DNA of 64,000 nucleotides from Linum tenue (taxonomy: Eukaryota > Streptophyta > Magnoliopsida > Malpighiales > Linaceae), in contig CAMGYJ010000002.1 of the NCBI GenBank assembly GCA_946122785.1, forward strand, positions 54,213,703 to 54,277,702, given 5' to 3'. Numbering within the stretch: the stretch's first letter is position 1; the number at the start of each line of letters is the position of its first letter. Shown piece by piece: positions 20,071 to 30,648 of this stretch. The position numbers were made by a program, and so were the translations under genes. The notes under the pieces are model-generated. The model was given only the letters and a program-made list of their open reading frames with translations. It searched no databases and was not told the origin of the DNA.

Positions 20071-22590
20071 TGTAACATCCCTGCCCTCGTACTAGTATTA
20101 CGTTATAATTACGTGGTTGTGATTGGGTTACAAAAATTAGTCTTTTGAACAAAAAAGAAAGTGAATAGTGGAAGGGCTAGACTTAATTGCAAGTGAAGGA
20201 AAGTTTAGGGCCAAATAGACAATTTGGAGGGATGGAGGATTCTAGATAAGGGAGATAAAAATCTGCCCATCCTCTTATCTCTCATTTCCTTCTCATCCCT
20301 TCCCCTCACTCTCTCCCACGTCTCTCTCTTGCTCTCTTCCCCTCACCTGGTTTCACCACCTCAAAAATCACCACCCCCTTTCAGAAACAAAGAGTGAAAG
20401 CTAGAAAGAAAAGCATATCAAGGAGAGGAAGAGGAAGAAGAAGAAGGAGGCAAAGGGGTGCTGCCAATTTCCGTCCAGCAGCGAGACAGCCTGTGAGAAG
20501 GACGATTCCGGACAATCAAACCGTTGGATCGTCCTGAGATTTGTAGGTTGGGTTTTATACTTCTTTGGCTACGATTTGACTTTTGGGATCATCGATATGA
20601 TCTCTGGTTCATCAAGGAAAGTCGCTGGACAGAAGGGGTGCGATACTGTTTTCCTGTAGCAGGACAGCAGATTAGAGGTAAGATCCTGTGCGAATCCGTC
20701 GTTGGATCGTTCTAGAAATTTGGTATGAGGTTAAGTATAGGTGGTTCTTCGAATTGACCGTTCAGAATGTAGTTTTGTTGTCTGAGTGGTCAGGAACAAT
20801 TGTTAGAAGAAGGAGAGTTGGTTTTAAAGTGAAAGAAAGTTGTTGACAGTTTTGAAATGTCAAGTTAAAATGATTGCTGGGATCAAAAGGCTGATCCAAA
20901 TGGTCTGAAATTTGGATATGTTGTATCCCTATGAATCTAGTTTCAGCAGCAACAAGAATCAACTGATTTGGTTAAGTATCAAGGGAGAAATGATCAAAAT
21001 GATGAAGCAGGGTAAAGTGTACAATCGTATGACTTCCCTAGTGGTCTTATTGACATGCATGAATACAACCATGATTATGATGATTGTATACGTGTCTTGG
21101 TGCTTGAATAACCTGGAAAATTTGTATATAAAGGTAAGGATCAAGCCGGGGGCTCATCCAAAGGCAAGGGCATAGCCGAGTGAAGACAAAACTGTGAGTA
21201 GATTCTAATCTTAGATCTACTTCAACATAATCACAGTATCCGGGTCATGAAGTGGCCCGAATACATATCGGGGTCATGAAGAGGCTCCGGTATAATATGG
21301 GAATTTATGGGAAATGATATTGCTATGTGATCTGGCTTATTTGTGTTTATTCATTATCTGCATTTGGTATGAAGTTGGAAATGCATGAATTGTGAATGAG
21401 ATATGGAAAGACATTCTGTTGATTTATTGTGCGGATTATGAGCAAGTATTCGAACTTGCGAACCCGTCTTGTCTGTTTAGATTTGGAGTAAGCCATTAGG
21501 CTTACTAATCCTGTTCTGCTTGAATAACTCGGAGTAAGCTCCTCAGCTTACATTCCATTCTGTTGTGACTGAGGGTACAAAAGCACTATGAATGCTTTTG
21601 AGCCTATAGTGTCTAAGTGCACTATTAATGAAAAGGAGGTGAATACATAAGAATAAGTAAAAAGGTTTTATGATACCTCGGTACAGTAGTGTGTCCTGTT
21701 TGTATCGATGTGGGTAAACCCCACGATACTCCTGTTTGAGCGCTCGTGCTTCGCACCGTGCCGATTGGGTGACGACCCACGGTACTCCTGTTCTGTTCAG
21801 TTAGCCGGGCTGGGGTAATCCCGTGGCGACTCCTGTTTTTGTATCGGTCCGGGTTGTGTCCCGCGATATTCCTGTTGGTGCGAGCACTCCTGTTTTGTGC
21901 CTTGAGCACTCCTGTTTCGTGCCTTGAGCACTCCTGTTTCGTGCCTTGTGCACTCCTGTTTGTACCGGATGAGGCTTTGTCCCGCGGTACTCCAGTTATC
22001 TGATGGCTGTTCATGGTTATCCTGCAGCCTTCCACTACTGTACTACCCGAGGAGTATATCATTTAGCAAGTTTGAAAGTGAAATTGTATAAGCAAAATGC
22101 CTCTATCTGTCACCAGTTTTATGTGTTTCGACTGTGGAATGTGAGCATGTGAACTTGATTGATCCAGTAAAATGAAAAGTGTGATAAAACAATTTAAGTC
22201 CTGTTATGTGCTAGGGTGTTTCTGCCCAAATACTGTTTTTGTATTGATGTCGATCCGAGCTTAGAATTTATTCACTGAGCGACGACTCATCCTTCGTCAT
22301 CATTTTTCCTCAGATCAAGATCAGAAGTAAGGTCTGTACTGTAGATATCGGGACTCAAGCGTGAAGGGAAGCCATGAGGTGGGCGGCGGACTCCGAACTC
22401 CTTAAATGTTTTATGTTGTGTGGATTTTGTAACAAAGCGGACTTCCCCGGTTTTCTGTTTTGACTCTGATGAAAATGTAAGTTATGGTTTGAAGTTTAAA
22501 AAAAATATATCTGTAGAGCTCGGGCCCGAGTATGTTTAAATTCGATGTATTTTACTGTTTCGTTTTGTAATATAAAGTAAGGGTTTCACA
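20071..22590 (+). repeat. 3' LTR of the nested Tekay-type element
   Basis: Same length as the 5' LTR. Differences seen by eye: aaggaaag for gaggaaag near 20,615; cctgtag for tctgtag near 20,653; gccgggctg for gccaggctg; ggctgttcatgg for ggctagtcatgg; caccagtttt for cacctgtttt; one extra A in cccaaatac; and one A fewer in the run at about 22,498. Confidence 0.92.
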
Positions 22591-22595
22591 CTTTC

Positions 22596-23274
22596 TCTCA
22601 CTTGGGTATGAAGAACCCTAGTTCCTTGTGTTAGGGATTTGATTGTAATGACTTGGGATGATATTATTGTTTGATTTTAATCGAATGATGCATGTTTCAT
22701 GAATTGATTTGAGTCTGATCAGCTTGTCTCAATTTCTGCTCCAACCTGAGATAGATAGAATCTGATTAGGTTGTTAGAGCCTCTTCATTCGACAGTAGGA
22801 GATTGGCTATACGAGAGTTAGCCAGTTTACTGCTTTGTACTGGTGTTCTTGACGCCAGTAGTGGAGTTCTGTGTTCATAGCCTCAACTTTCTATCCCGGT
22901 GAAGACTAGTCGTCTGCCGGGTAGTTAGACTGAGAGGGCTTGGTCAGCTTAAGAGATTCCAAGCTACTGTCGGATCTTCCGCAGTCTAATCAACAGTAAA
23001 TCAACCCAGGGAATTGCAATTGAACCTAACTAAGGGGCTAGGAGGACTCATTCCCGAGTGACTCTTACCTGCCTTAGAAAACCGAACAGTTTACTGCTTT
23101 CTTACTGCTTTTGCTTTTAAACAACAATCACTCGAACTAGTTTGCTAGATAATAGAGAATCACGGAGTAAGCAGTAGATCTAGACCCCGGGTTGATAGTA
23201 TAACTTGCTTGTTACTGCATTCCCGGACTGCGATTACACTTGGTCGCAGTTTGGTGTTGTGTTTTGGCGTGTCA
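22596..23274 (+). repeat. 3' LTR of the outer element, right part
   Basis: Resumes at tctcacttgggtatg and ends gcgtgtca, matching 6,431-7,109. After it, catgg (23,275-23,279) is the second copy of the target duplication. Confidence 0.92.
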
Positions 23275-23437
23275 CATGGTTCGGGTGCCACTTATCGCTG
23301 CGAGCCATTTTTGGAAATCCACGGTCTGAATTCCAATTCCACGACCGTGGATTTCGACGTCGAGTATTCTAAGCTGAAAACTCAAGATTTTGGGTCATTT
23401 TTCTAGATTTTTGAGTAATAAAGAGCTAGAGAGATAA
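23275..23437 (+). repeat. Right remnant of the older Athila-like LTR
   Basis: Continues the LTR broken at 5,720. It carries the CCACG form of the palindromic module: aaatccacggtc (about 23,316), then aattccacgaccgtggattt (about 23,337-23,356), followed by tttttgagtaataaagag, which resembles the leader block after the module in other LTRs. The end is vague. Confidence 0.65.
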
Positions 23438-24950
23438 TTGACAACCTTTTTGTGTATGCATGCCAAATTAGCAGATCATCAATGTTGTAGACCATCTTTA
23501 TGATTCGTAGAAGCCCACTATTAATGATGTGTTATCCTTACTTCCTTACTCTTCATTGATTAGTTGGTGGCATGAATCGAAAGCATGCATTAGCTAGTCA
23601 AATCCCTATCACAAGAGGCGGATGCAGAGATAGGCCTTAGTGCAACAGACAGAGCATCTTAATAGAGGTGGCATTTTGACATCTCATTGATGAGTTAGTA
23701 TACATAACCATCTAGGAAAACACGTAGTTGCTATCAAAAGACCTCGTGGAATACAAACCTAGTCATATCTAGGATTTTCTATCACTTATATTTTTACTAC
23801 ACATTCACGACCGTGATTTTTCAAATTTGGCCATGATCTCGAAACAACAATGCTTCTGTCTACTAAAGGTGAGAGTTTAGGGTAACAAACAAGAATTATT
23901 TCTATTTATTTGTGTGCATAGCTTCCCCAAGATCATCATTGAGGGATCAAAGATCCCAAATGCGATATTTTTTGTTTCACGCGATCTGGACTCTTTACAC
24001 GTTAATTAGGGAAATGCTTCCTTCTCTACACTTTCGACCTTAAAACCTCATCATATTCGTTTGGAACTCGCAATACCATTTATTAATCAACATATACATG
24101 TGGGAAAGCATTATATGCTATATATTGAGTTCAAATGATCAATCAACGCTCAATATGACATGAAAATATATATTGTTGGGAAGATAAATAACTCAAATTT
24201 AGGTGTTATCAATAAGTCTTCATAAGTTCCAATATGAAATTCAATTAAAACCTAACCGAATGGGTCTATCTTTGTAGTGAAGGCACATTGTTTGGTTGAT
24301 ATATTAGTGGCCAAGACTCATGCATCCTCTCCACAAAAATGTTAGAAATGAAATTGAGCATACTACAACGTGACAACCATCCTAATAGGTCTCCCATGCT
24401 CAATGTTTCTGAATTCTCAACCTCAAGGAATGAAGAAAAAAAAAACAGAAAATGAAAAACATATGGTAGTAATGAATATTTTTCACTTCAATAATTGGAT
24501 GAATCAAACCTCATTAGTCTTTAGCAACCAATTATGTTGATAGCATAAATTCCCCAAGGAGAAACTAACACTTGCAAAATGTGCGTCTTCTACAATCATC
24601 TTAATAATTGCTGGTAGAGTTGGGATTGCTAGACCATACGAAGACTTGTAAAAAGTTGTTGTTGCTGAATGTGGAATGGGTGAGAAAGAAAATGATAAGA
24701 AATCAAAGATATCTCAAAATAAAATTGGCACAGATGATCTCAGTTCATCAAGTATAACAACTCATTTTAATGAAAATGGAATATCAATAGGAGTAAGTGA
24801 AGTGGCAAGAAGCTACCACTTTAATGAACTTATGCACAAAGAATGTGCATTTTATAATTACATAAAAATAGCAGAAAACAAAACACCTAAAAAATTACTC
24901 AGAAAAACAAATAAAATGATGATTTTATTTTACACGTGGATAAAAATTAT
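23438..24950. other. Gap with no recognised gene
   Basis: AT-rich sequence. A 104-codon open frame at 24,676-24,990 (starting MGEKENDKKSKISQN) has no family features and no gene context, so it is not called. No LTR, TIR or RNA gene is seen. Confidence 0.45.
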
Positions 24951-24961
24951 CATGGAATTAT

Positions 24962-24972
24962 TTTATTTTATT
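24962..24972 (-). terminator. Polyadenylation signals of the Lys/Asp-rich gene
   Basis: On the minus strand two overlapping AATAAA hexamers (plus-strand TTTATT at 24,962-24,967 and 24,967-24,972) lie about 45 bases after the stop codon of the gene at 25,013. Confidence 0.6.
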
Positions 24973-25012
24973 CTCCATGCCCACAATTAATAATATTTTT
25001 CTTCCACTTAAT

Positions 25013-25753
25013 TTACCTCTTCATCTTTCTTGCCGTAAGGTCTTCAACTTTACCACCATCTTTCTTGGATTCTTTCTCATCACTCTCCTTTTCATCGTCT
25101 TTCTTCTTATCCTTCTTGTCATCATCGTCTTTCTTCTTATCCTTCTTGTCATCATCGTCATCATCATCTTTCTTCTTCTTTTTATCATCATCCTTGTCAT
25201 CTTTCTCGTCACCGTCCTTGTTTTCCTTCTTCTTCTTGTCCTCCTCCTTCTCGTCATCGTCCTTGTTTTCCTTCTTCTTCTTCTTGTCCTTCTTGTCTTC
25301 GTCCTTCTTCTTATCGTCTTTCTTATCATCATCCTTCTTTGAGTTCTCGTCATCCTTCTCGTCATCCTTGTCATTTTTTTCCTTCTTAGAGGGTTTCTCC
25401 TTCTTTTCGCGTTTGTCATCATCCTTGTTGCTTTTTTCCTTCTTATCATCCTCTTTCTCGCTCTTGGAATCTTTGTCACCATCTTTCTTATCATCCTTGT
25501 CGTCATCACTCTTCTTGGCCTCTTTTTTGTTGTCATCTTTTTCATCGTCAGACTTTTTAACTTTTGAAACATCTTTCTTTTTATCATCTCCTTTATCAAC
25601 GGATCCAGTATTCACTGATTGGCCAGCCTGATCATCTCCTCCTGCATCTTTATTCCCAATTGCATTATCTTGAGCTTCAACTTCTCTCATAGTCAATGCG
25701 CACATGAAAAGTGTCGCAAGAACAAAAAATGTCACAACTTTTAGACTCGCCAT
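25013..25753 (-). CDS. Secreted Lys/Asp-rich low-complexity protein
   Basis: 246 residues in one exon. Residues 1-27 form a clear signal peptide: MASLK, a hydrophobic core VVTFFVLATLFMCAL, and a likely cut after VEA. The next 30 residues are Gly/Asp/Gln-rich (GNKDAGGDDQAGQ). From about 45 to 232 the protein is nearly all Lys, Asp and Glu in blocks such as DDKKDKKKDDDDKK and EKKEKPSKKEKNDKDD. It ends EDLTARKMKR. There are no Cys in the mature part and no enzymatic motif; it should be disordered and highly charged, perhaps ion- or wall-binding. A TATA-like box lies about 85-95 bases upstream and AATAAA signals follow the stop. I do not recognise the family. The Ser/Phe-rich frame on the other strand is a mirror of this gene. 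Confidence 0.75.
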   Translation of the reverse strand: MASLKVVTFFVLATLFMCALTMREVEAQDNAIGNKDAGGDDQAGQSVNTGSVDKGDDKKKDVSKVKKSDDEKDDNKKEAKKSDDDKDDKKDGDKDSKSEKEDDKKEKSNKDDDKREKKEKPSKKEKNDKDDEKDDENSKKDDDKKDDKKKDEDKKDKKKKKENKDDDEKEEDKKKKENKDGDEKDDKDDDKKKKKDDDDDDDKKDKKKDDDDKKDKKKDDEKESDEKESKKDGGKVEDLTARKMKR

Positions 25754-25835
25754 TGTTGGAACAAATGAGAGGTTCTCACGGGTGGTTATGAGTGATTAGA
25801 AGCTTTCGTTGATGTCTTAGAGTTTAACGAAATTA

Positions 25836-25848
25836 TTATTTAAATAGA
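25836..25848 (-). promoter_or_regulatory. TATA-like box of the Lys/Asp-rich gene
   Basis: Minus-strand CTATTTAAATAAT lies about 83-95 bases before the ATG at 25,753. That suggests a transcription start near 25,810 and a short leader. Confidence 0.5.
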
Positions 25849-26114
25849 GGCATTGTAACCATTTTAAGGGAAAATATCAATTTCTCAAGTGTAGAATGTC
25901 TTGAGATATTATCTCCCAACCGTGATTTTGTTTGAGGTCCTTAGAAATTCGAGGAGTTTTGTATGAAAAATAGAAAAAGTCGGCATCAATTTCTGATCTT
26001 TGAGTGCTATTTATGTACTGGAATTAGTCTAATTGTGATAGTCGAATTTCCATCCAGGAGTCTATCGCGCATTAAGTTATTATATATGTTATCTATAAAC
26101 CTTTGATTTAAATT

Positions 26115-26300
26115 AACAAGTGTGCTGATTTTTTAGCTAATCGAAGGCATAGTCTACAATTTAGGTTACATGATGTTGCTATTGAGGATCTATTTTTGCC
26201 TATGGGCTATTGTACGACATTCAAGGGGTCTCCGAACCCCGTTTGATTTTGAATGAAGGCTAGGATGATTTGCACCATTTATTTAAAAAATTTTGATTAA
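26115..26300 (+). pseudogene. LINE 3' end remnant
   Basis: The frame from 26,115 reads NKCADFLANRRHSLQFRLHD, then VAIEDLFLPMGYC, to TGA at 26,244-26,246. This matches the extreme C-terminus of plant LINE RNase H-like domains (N.CAD.LA). A short 3' UTR and A-rich sequence follow near 26,285. Nothing upstream belongs to it, so it is a severely 5'-truncated copy. Confidence 0.6.
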
Positions 26301-27839
26301 ATGATTCATAGAAATAGTGTGCGGGATGAACCAATAAGAAGCAAATGGTTTTGTTAGCAGTTGATTCCAAATTACTCGTATTAGGTGCATCAATGTGTTT
26401 AGTAGCAGCCGATCGAAAAATTTAAATGAGAGAGGTGATATGGAGTGCTCAAACTTGCGACCGAGCTCAAGTTAACAAATAACATAACCAAGCATTGGAA
26501 CCCAGTAAAGGTTAACAAGTAGCCAACATTATCAAAGCTACCAACGAACATTTGTATAATGGGGATTAGATATGACAGTGAACATTTGTAACATCGAGTA
26601 AGTTTATTCCTCTCCTTTTAGTCACGCAACTTCATTGCTCTACTCTTCTTAATTGTACTACCATTTCATAGAAACACGATGTGTGTAGGAAATGGTAACG
26701 TTCTACAATGTATTGCTAGGTATTGGTGGTGAACATAGGATTAACATTAAACCTGTAGTCATTCAATAAGGATACAAATTTACTAATATTATTGAAGCCA
26801 CCTTACTCTTTTTGCCTGAAACTACAAAATATATGAAGGAGGCTCTATGCGGCATTGGAGACGATAATTGAGACCACACACTTGTATTCTCGTCCTCCAT
26901 GATGCAGTCGACTTTGTTGGAGTAAGAACGTCCCAAAGTTTGAGTTTGCTCAAACCAGATTATGCTCTTCAACTCATACGTTATCTGTAGTTCGTGTACA
27001 TAATGATCGTTTATAATGTCTTGGCTTAAAAATATCCAATTATCATTAAAAAAAGGATCAAGTGTAAAAGTACGCTTAGATGCTATCAAATGGATGTTTG
27101 AGTGTACCGAAAGAACATCCAAATCAAAATTGTCATAGATGTATTAAAATGGTGTAAACTTGCAATATATTTAAAATATAATCATGAAGTAAAGATGAAC
27201 TCTTAGAGAAATCTAAAAAAATAAAAGAAAAATAAGTAAAACAGTTGGTTTTTCGGTAGGGGCCAGAGTTTGGGGATATTTCATGATTGTAAGTGAATAG
27301 GGGAATAAAGAAGTTTTATAGACAAGGGAAAGTCTCCAAGGGCAGTTTTTTAAGCCCTGGGGGTGGTCCAAACTGTAGACACCACTTTTTGTCCATGCTA
27401 AAATACATATATAATTAAATAAATTTAGTTTTTATCTAAAGTTTGCAATAGCGAATCTTGAATAACCTAACTAAAACGTATTTATTGTGCTGGGAATGGG
27501 TCTTGTTTGCTATCACTGACGAGATTAAGCAATAGCAAATTTCGATCGATACAATTGATAGTGAGGGTTGCAATTTTTTGCTTTGGTTTGACAAATTAGG
27601 CGATTTTAACAATTGTGTGAGTTTATCTTTGGATTGATTCCTAAGACTTTGAATCTGGTGGGGATTGTACCTTGATTTAGACACAATAGATGAGTCAAAT
27701 TAAGAAAAATTAATAACCATCTTATTAAACTAAATTGGAATTCAAATAAACATTACTAAATAATTACAATTGCAAATATCATTACTAAAATTACAGGTAA
27801 GTGTTACAGTTCAACTAATTACAATTGCTGGTATTAAAA
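26301..27839. other. Gap with no recognised gene
   Basis: A 119-codon minus frame (26,763-27,122) and an 82-codon minus frame (27,436-27,684) have no recognisable features and are not called. No transposon ends are seen. Confidence 0.4.
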
Positions 27840-28012
27840 CAAAAGTCAAAGTCCCAATCCAATCAGCCAACTTTGGTCAACAAGGTCAAAGCCCAAGCCT
27901 AAAGTCAACAAAGTGAACCCATTCAGGTTAGACCCAATCCATATTAGTCCGACCCAAACCAAGAGCACTACTGTTGCAAAATTGGAGAACAAGTTGTCAT
28001 TTGCTATAAAAA
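27840..28012 (+). promoter_or_regulatory. Promoter-like block: GTCAA cluster, CCAAT, TATA box
   Basis: Four GTCAA/C cores (W-box type) lie at about 27,844, 27,876, 27,885 and 27,904. CCAAT motifs lie at 27,854-27,863. A TATAAAAA (28,005-28,012) sits about 100 bases downstream and is followed by a pyrimidine-rich leader. No convincing coding frame follows, so it may be the promoter of an unrecognised LTR or of a non-coding transcript. Confidence 0.35.
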
Positions 28013-30280
28013 GAACCCCTTGGCTCTTAAAAGGGAGACACTTCCTTTCCTCTCAAAAAACAAAAAAAACAGAACAAAAGAAACAGGGGAACTGGGATCC
28101 TTTTCTTCTTCTTTCCTGCATACCACCTTTCTTTCTTCTTAAACGAAAAAAGAGACCTATGCTTCTTCTTGTTCTTCCTCTTTCTCCTTCCCCTTTAAAA
28201 TTGCAGACACCAACTGAAGCCCAAATCAGAAAGAAAACAGAGAAGGAAGACAAACAAATAGACTTCCTTCTTCTTTTCTACAGTTCCACTCTTTCCTGTT
28301 GCTCTCCCTTCCTGTATCACAGAAAGAACGTTAGGGTGTCCTCTTCCCTTTCCTCTTTGCTTAAAAAAGAGGAAGACACACCTAGAGAAACCACAAACAG
28401 ACAGACAAAGGAAAGAAACTTCTTTCCACTTCTATTCTTCTTCTCTTTTCTGACACACAGATAAAGACAACAAGGGAGACAAAATTTTCCCTTACACCTT
28501 CCTACTTTCTTCCTCCCCCCCCCCCACTTCTTCCTTATAGAAGCACATACAACAACAAAAATACCCACAAGGAAAGAGAAACTCATTAGGCGCACACTGA
28601 AAATCACTATAAATGATCTGTCATGTTCCAACTCTAAGAAGACAAGAAAAGCAGCTTTCATCCATTTCCTCAAGCTTCAAAGAATAAGGCTGGTGCCACA
28701 AAAGTCCAACCATCATCATCGCCTCTACCATTCATCATTATTATTCATAATCATCTTCCTACATATGTCAAGCTTTTTCTTTGAAAAGCTCAATCAACGT
28801 CGAAAAAATCACAAAATGGCAATTTCACCACAACAAGAAAGTGAATTAAAGGCAAAACCGATACAATCTATAAGTTCTCCACATTTTGTACACTTTGATT
28901 TTATTTTTATCATCTAACATTTTCATGTCGGAGCATATCACGAGGCAACTACTACATCTGTGCGTCATCTTGCTTGTTTTGATTGCTTTGATTTGTTTAT
29001 CAAATTCAACTTCATACCAAGTCAATCTAACACCAAGTTTATAAGTTTACCTTAAAAGAGATTAAATAATAAAGGGAACCCAAGACACAACCTTTGTTGT
29101 TTTTGGGCAGCCGTCACTAACCTTAAACACATATCTAAGAATCCACCTAGACCACAACCACAAATTCCCAGATTTAGATACGTTGTAACTGCCACCAATT
29201 CTATAACTCAGTCATCCCCAAGTTCTATATCAATCATAGTCGAATCCCACTTCCAAACTCAAGTATCCAAATCAACCATAAAATAAGACATCAAGCTCCT
29301 AATAATCTCAAGCAATAGCAGTGATTTCAGGCTGTTATCAAGTCTTTTTACTCCCATAATTTTAACACAATCTGGGTTTTCAAATCATCATACCAGCACG
29401 ACCAAACTCATCAAACCCACTAAATAAACCTCAAAATCAAGATTAAGACAAGCATAAACGTTTTTCCTAAGACTCAAATTTATGAATCCATTTCAAATCC
29501 ACAATATTATGATCTGTTTTCATGTAGATTCTGTAATCTTACTAAGTCAAGGTTAGGAGAACCTTACCCAAACCAACTTCAGTTTTAAAAAAATCTGCAA
29601 AAATAAAGACAGAATCCCGCGAATAAGAAAAGAAAACGAAAACATTAAAATACATGAGCTCACCACATTCTGCCTCCGGCAACACTATTGCAGCCGTTGC
29701 CGCCGCTGCGGTGGACGTCGCTTAAACCCACCTCTCGTGTCTCCTTCCCAGGGTTTCTCCTCCCAGGCTTCCACTCTTCTCCCCCTCGATCGAATCTCAT
29801 AAATAAAGCAAAAAAGGGCTCAAATAGAACCAATCAAAATGCAGAACTCGTAAAAGGATTGCATGTCGAGATCCTTACCTACATTGGGGATTTCCCGATC
29901 GATTTTTGGAAGTCAGGGTTGCTTTATGTCCAAAGGCAAAAGAGGAGAGTAGATTGTATTAGGTTTCTTTTATCTCTGTTTCACTTGGTGAAGAGAGGCG
30001 AGACAGAAACAGAGAGAAACAAGCGAGGAGACGGGGAAGATGAAGGATCGAGTGATTATTTTCGTTTTTGGTTTAGTTGTTCATAGGTACGACAGAGATG
30101 AGGTAAGTCTGAGGGGTTTAGTTTTCGTTGGCTTCTTTCTCAGGAGAAGAGAAGGAGAGAAGAGTTGGGGGAAAATTGTTCGGTCATTCGTGTTTATGGT
30201 TTAGATATAATGAGATTGGGATTCCTTCTCAATTCCATGTCAAGCTAAATTTGCCATTTAATTTTATCTGAATTAAACTT
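28013..30280. other. Pyrimidine-rich leader-like region and unresolved sequence
   Basis: 28,013-28,620 is rich in C/T with A tracts and holds a 183-codon low-complexity frame that I do not accept as a gene. 29,660-30,110 is GC-richer (gccgttgccgccgctgcgg) and on the minus strand resembles the start of a retrotransposon transcript or a gene leader. No domains were found in any frame. Confidence 0.35.
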
Positions 30281-30298
30281 ATTACACATAAATATCTA

Positions 30299-30321
30299 AG
30301 CCAAGCCAAGCCAAGCCAAGT
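30299..30321 (+). repeat. Short (AAGCC)n microsatellite
   Basis: Four to five copies of aagcc in a row at 30,299-30,321. Confidence 0.8.
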
Positions 30322-30648
30322 TACGATTACCTCTAAATATTTCAAAATACTAAAATATTTTATAAATCCTCTTGTTTGGGCCTCTATTTTTTATACACGT
30401 ACGTGTTTTACCTAGAAATTCCCCTTAATACAAAATCTAGGTCAATAGACTTTGATAGTCTTTTCGACAAACTTCTTCCGAAGATTATCTAACATTCAAA
30501 CATTAAAGTGAAACGTCATACATACATTGCCTAACAACTCAAATTATCATCTTAGTGACGATTAATAGAACGTGTTAAGATCACTTCTTAAAAAAATCAC
30601 TAAATTTCAATCGAACTACGTGGACTTTGATCCCAACTACTCGTGTAC

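Larger units (their letters stand above)
12908..22590 (+). mobile_element. Tekay-type (chromovirus) Ty3/gypsy element nested in the outer 3' LTR
   Basis: 9,683 bp from tgtaacatcc to gggtttcaca. The target duplication is ctttc (12,903-12,907 and 22,591-22,595), and removing the insert plus one duplication restores the outer LTR exactly. LTRs are 12,908-15,427 and 20,071-22,590, both 2,520 bp, with about seven substitutions and two one-base indels by eye. The domain order gag, zinc knuckle, protease, RT, RNase H, integrase, chromodomain-like tail, together with the long LTRs and tRNA-Met primer, fits the Tekay/Del clade. Five lesions break the frame, although the insertion is young. Confidence 0.93.
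5721..23274 (+). mobile_element. Athila-type non-autonomous LTR retrotransposon carrying a nested element
   Basis: The 5' LTR is 5,721-7,109 (1,389 bp). The 3' LTR is 12,198-12,907 plus 22,596-23,274, again 1,389 bp. The target duplication is catgg. Without the nested insertion the element is about 7.9 kb. It has a tRNA-Asp primer site, one intact gag-protease frame, a 2.2-kb 3' non-coding region and a G-rich polypurine tract. Reverse transcriptase, RNase H and the integrase core are absent, so it must depend on another element for replication. The two LTRs differ by about ten substitutions by eye, so the insertion is recent but older than its nested guest. Confidence 0.92.

Noticed and set aside
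24936..25631. Ser/Phe-rich 231-codon frame on the plus strand
   Set aside because: It is the mirror of the Lys/Asp codons of the minus-strand gene, has no signal or domain, and begins inside that gene's 3' UTR.
26763..27122. 119-codon minus frame
   Set aside because: No recognisable feature and no gene context; could be chance in AT-rich DNA.
27913..28464. 183-codon low-complexity open frame
   Set aside because: Pyrimidine-rich leader-like sequence; composition explains the absence of stops and no domain is seen.
29688..30086. 132-codon open frame
   Set aside because: GC-rich local composition, no domain, no convincing promoter or poly(A) signal on this strand.
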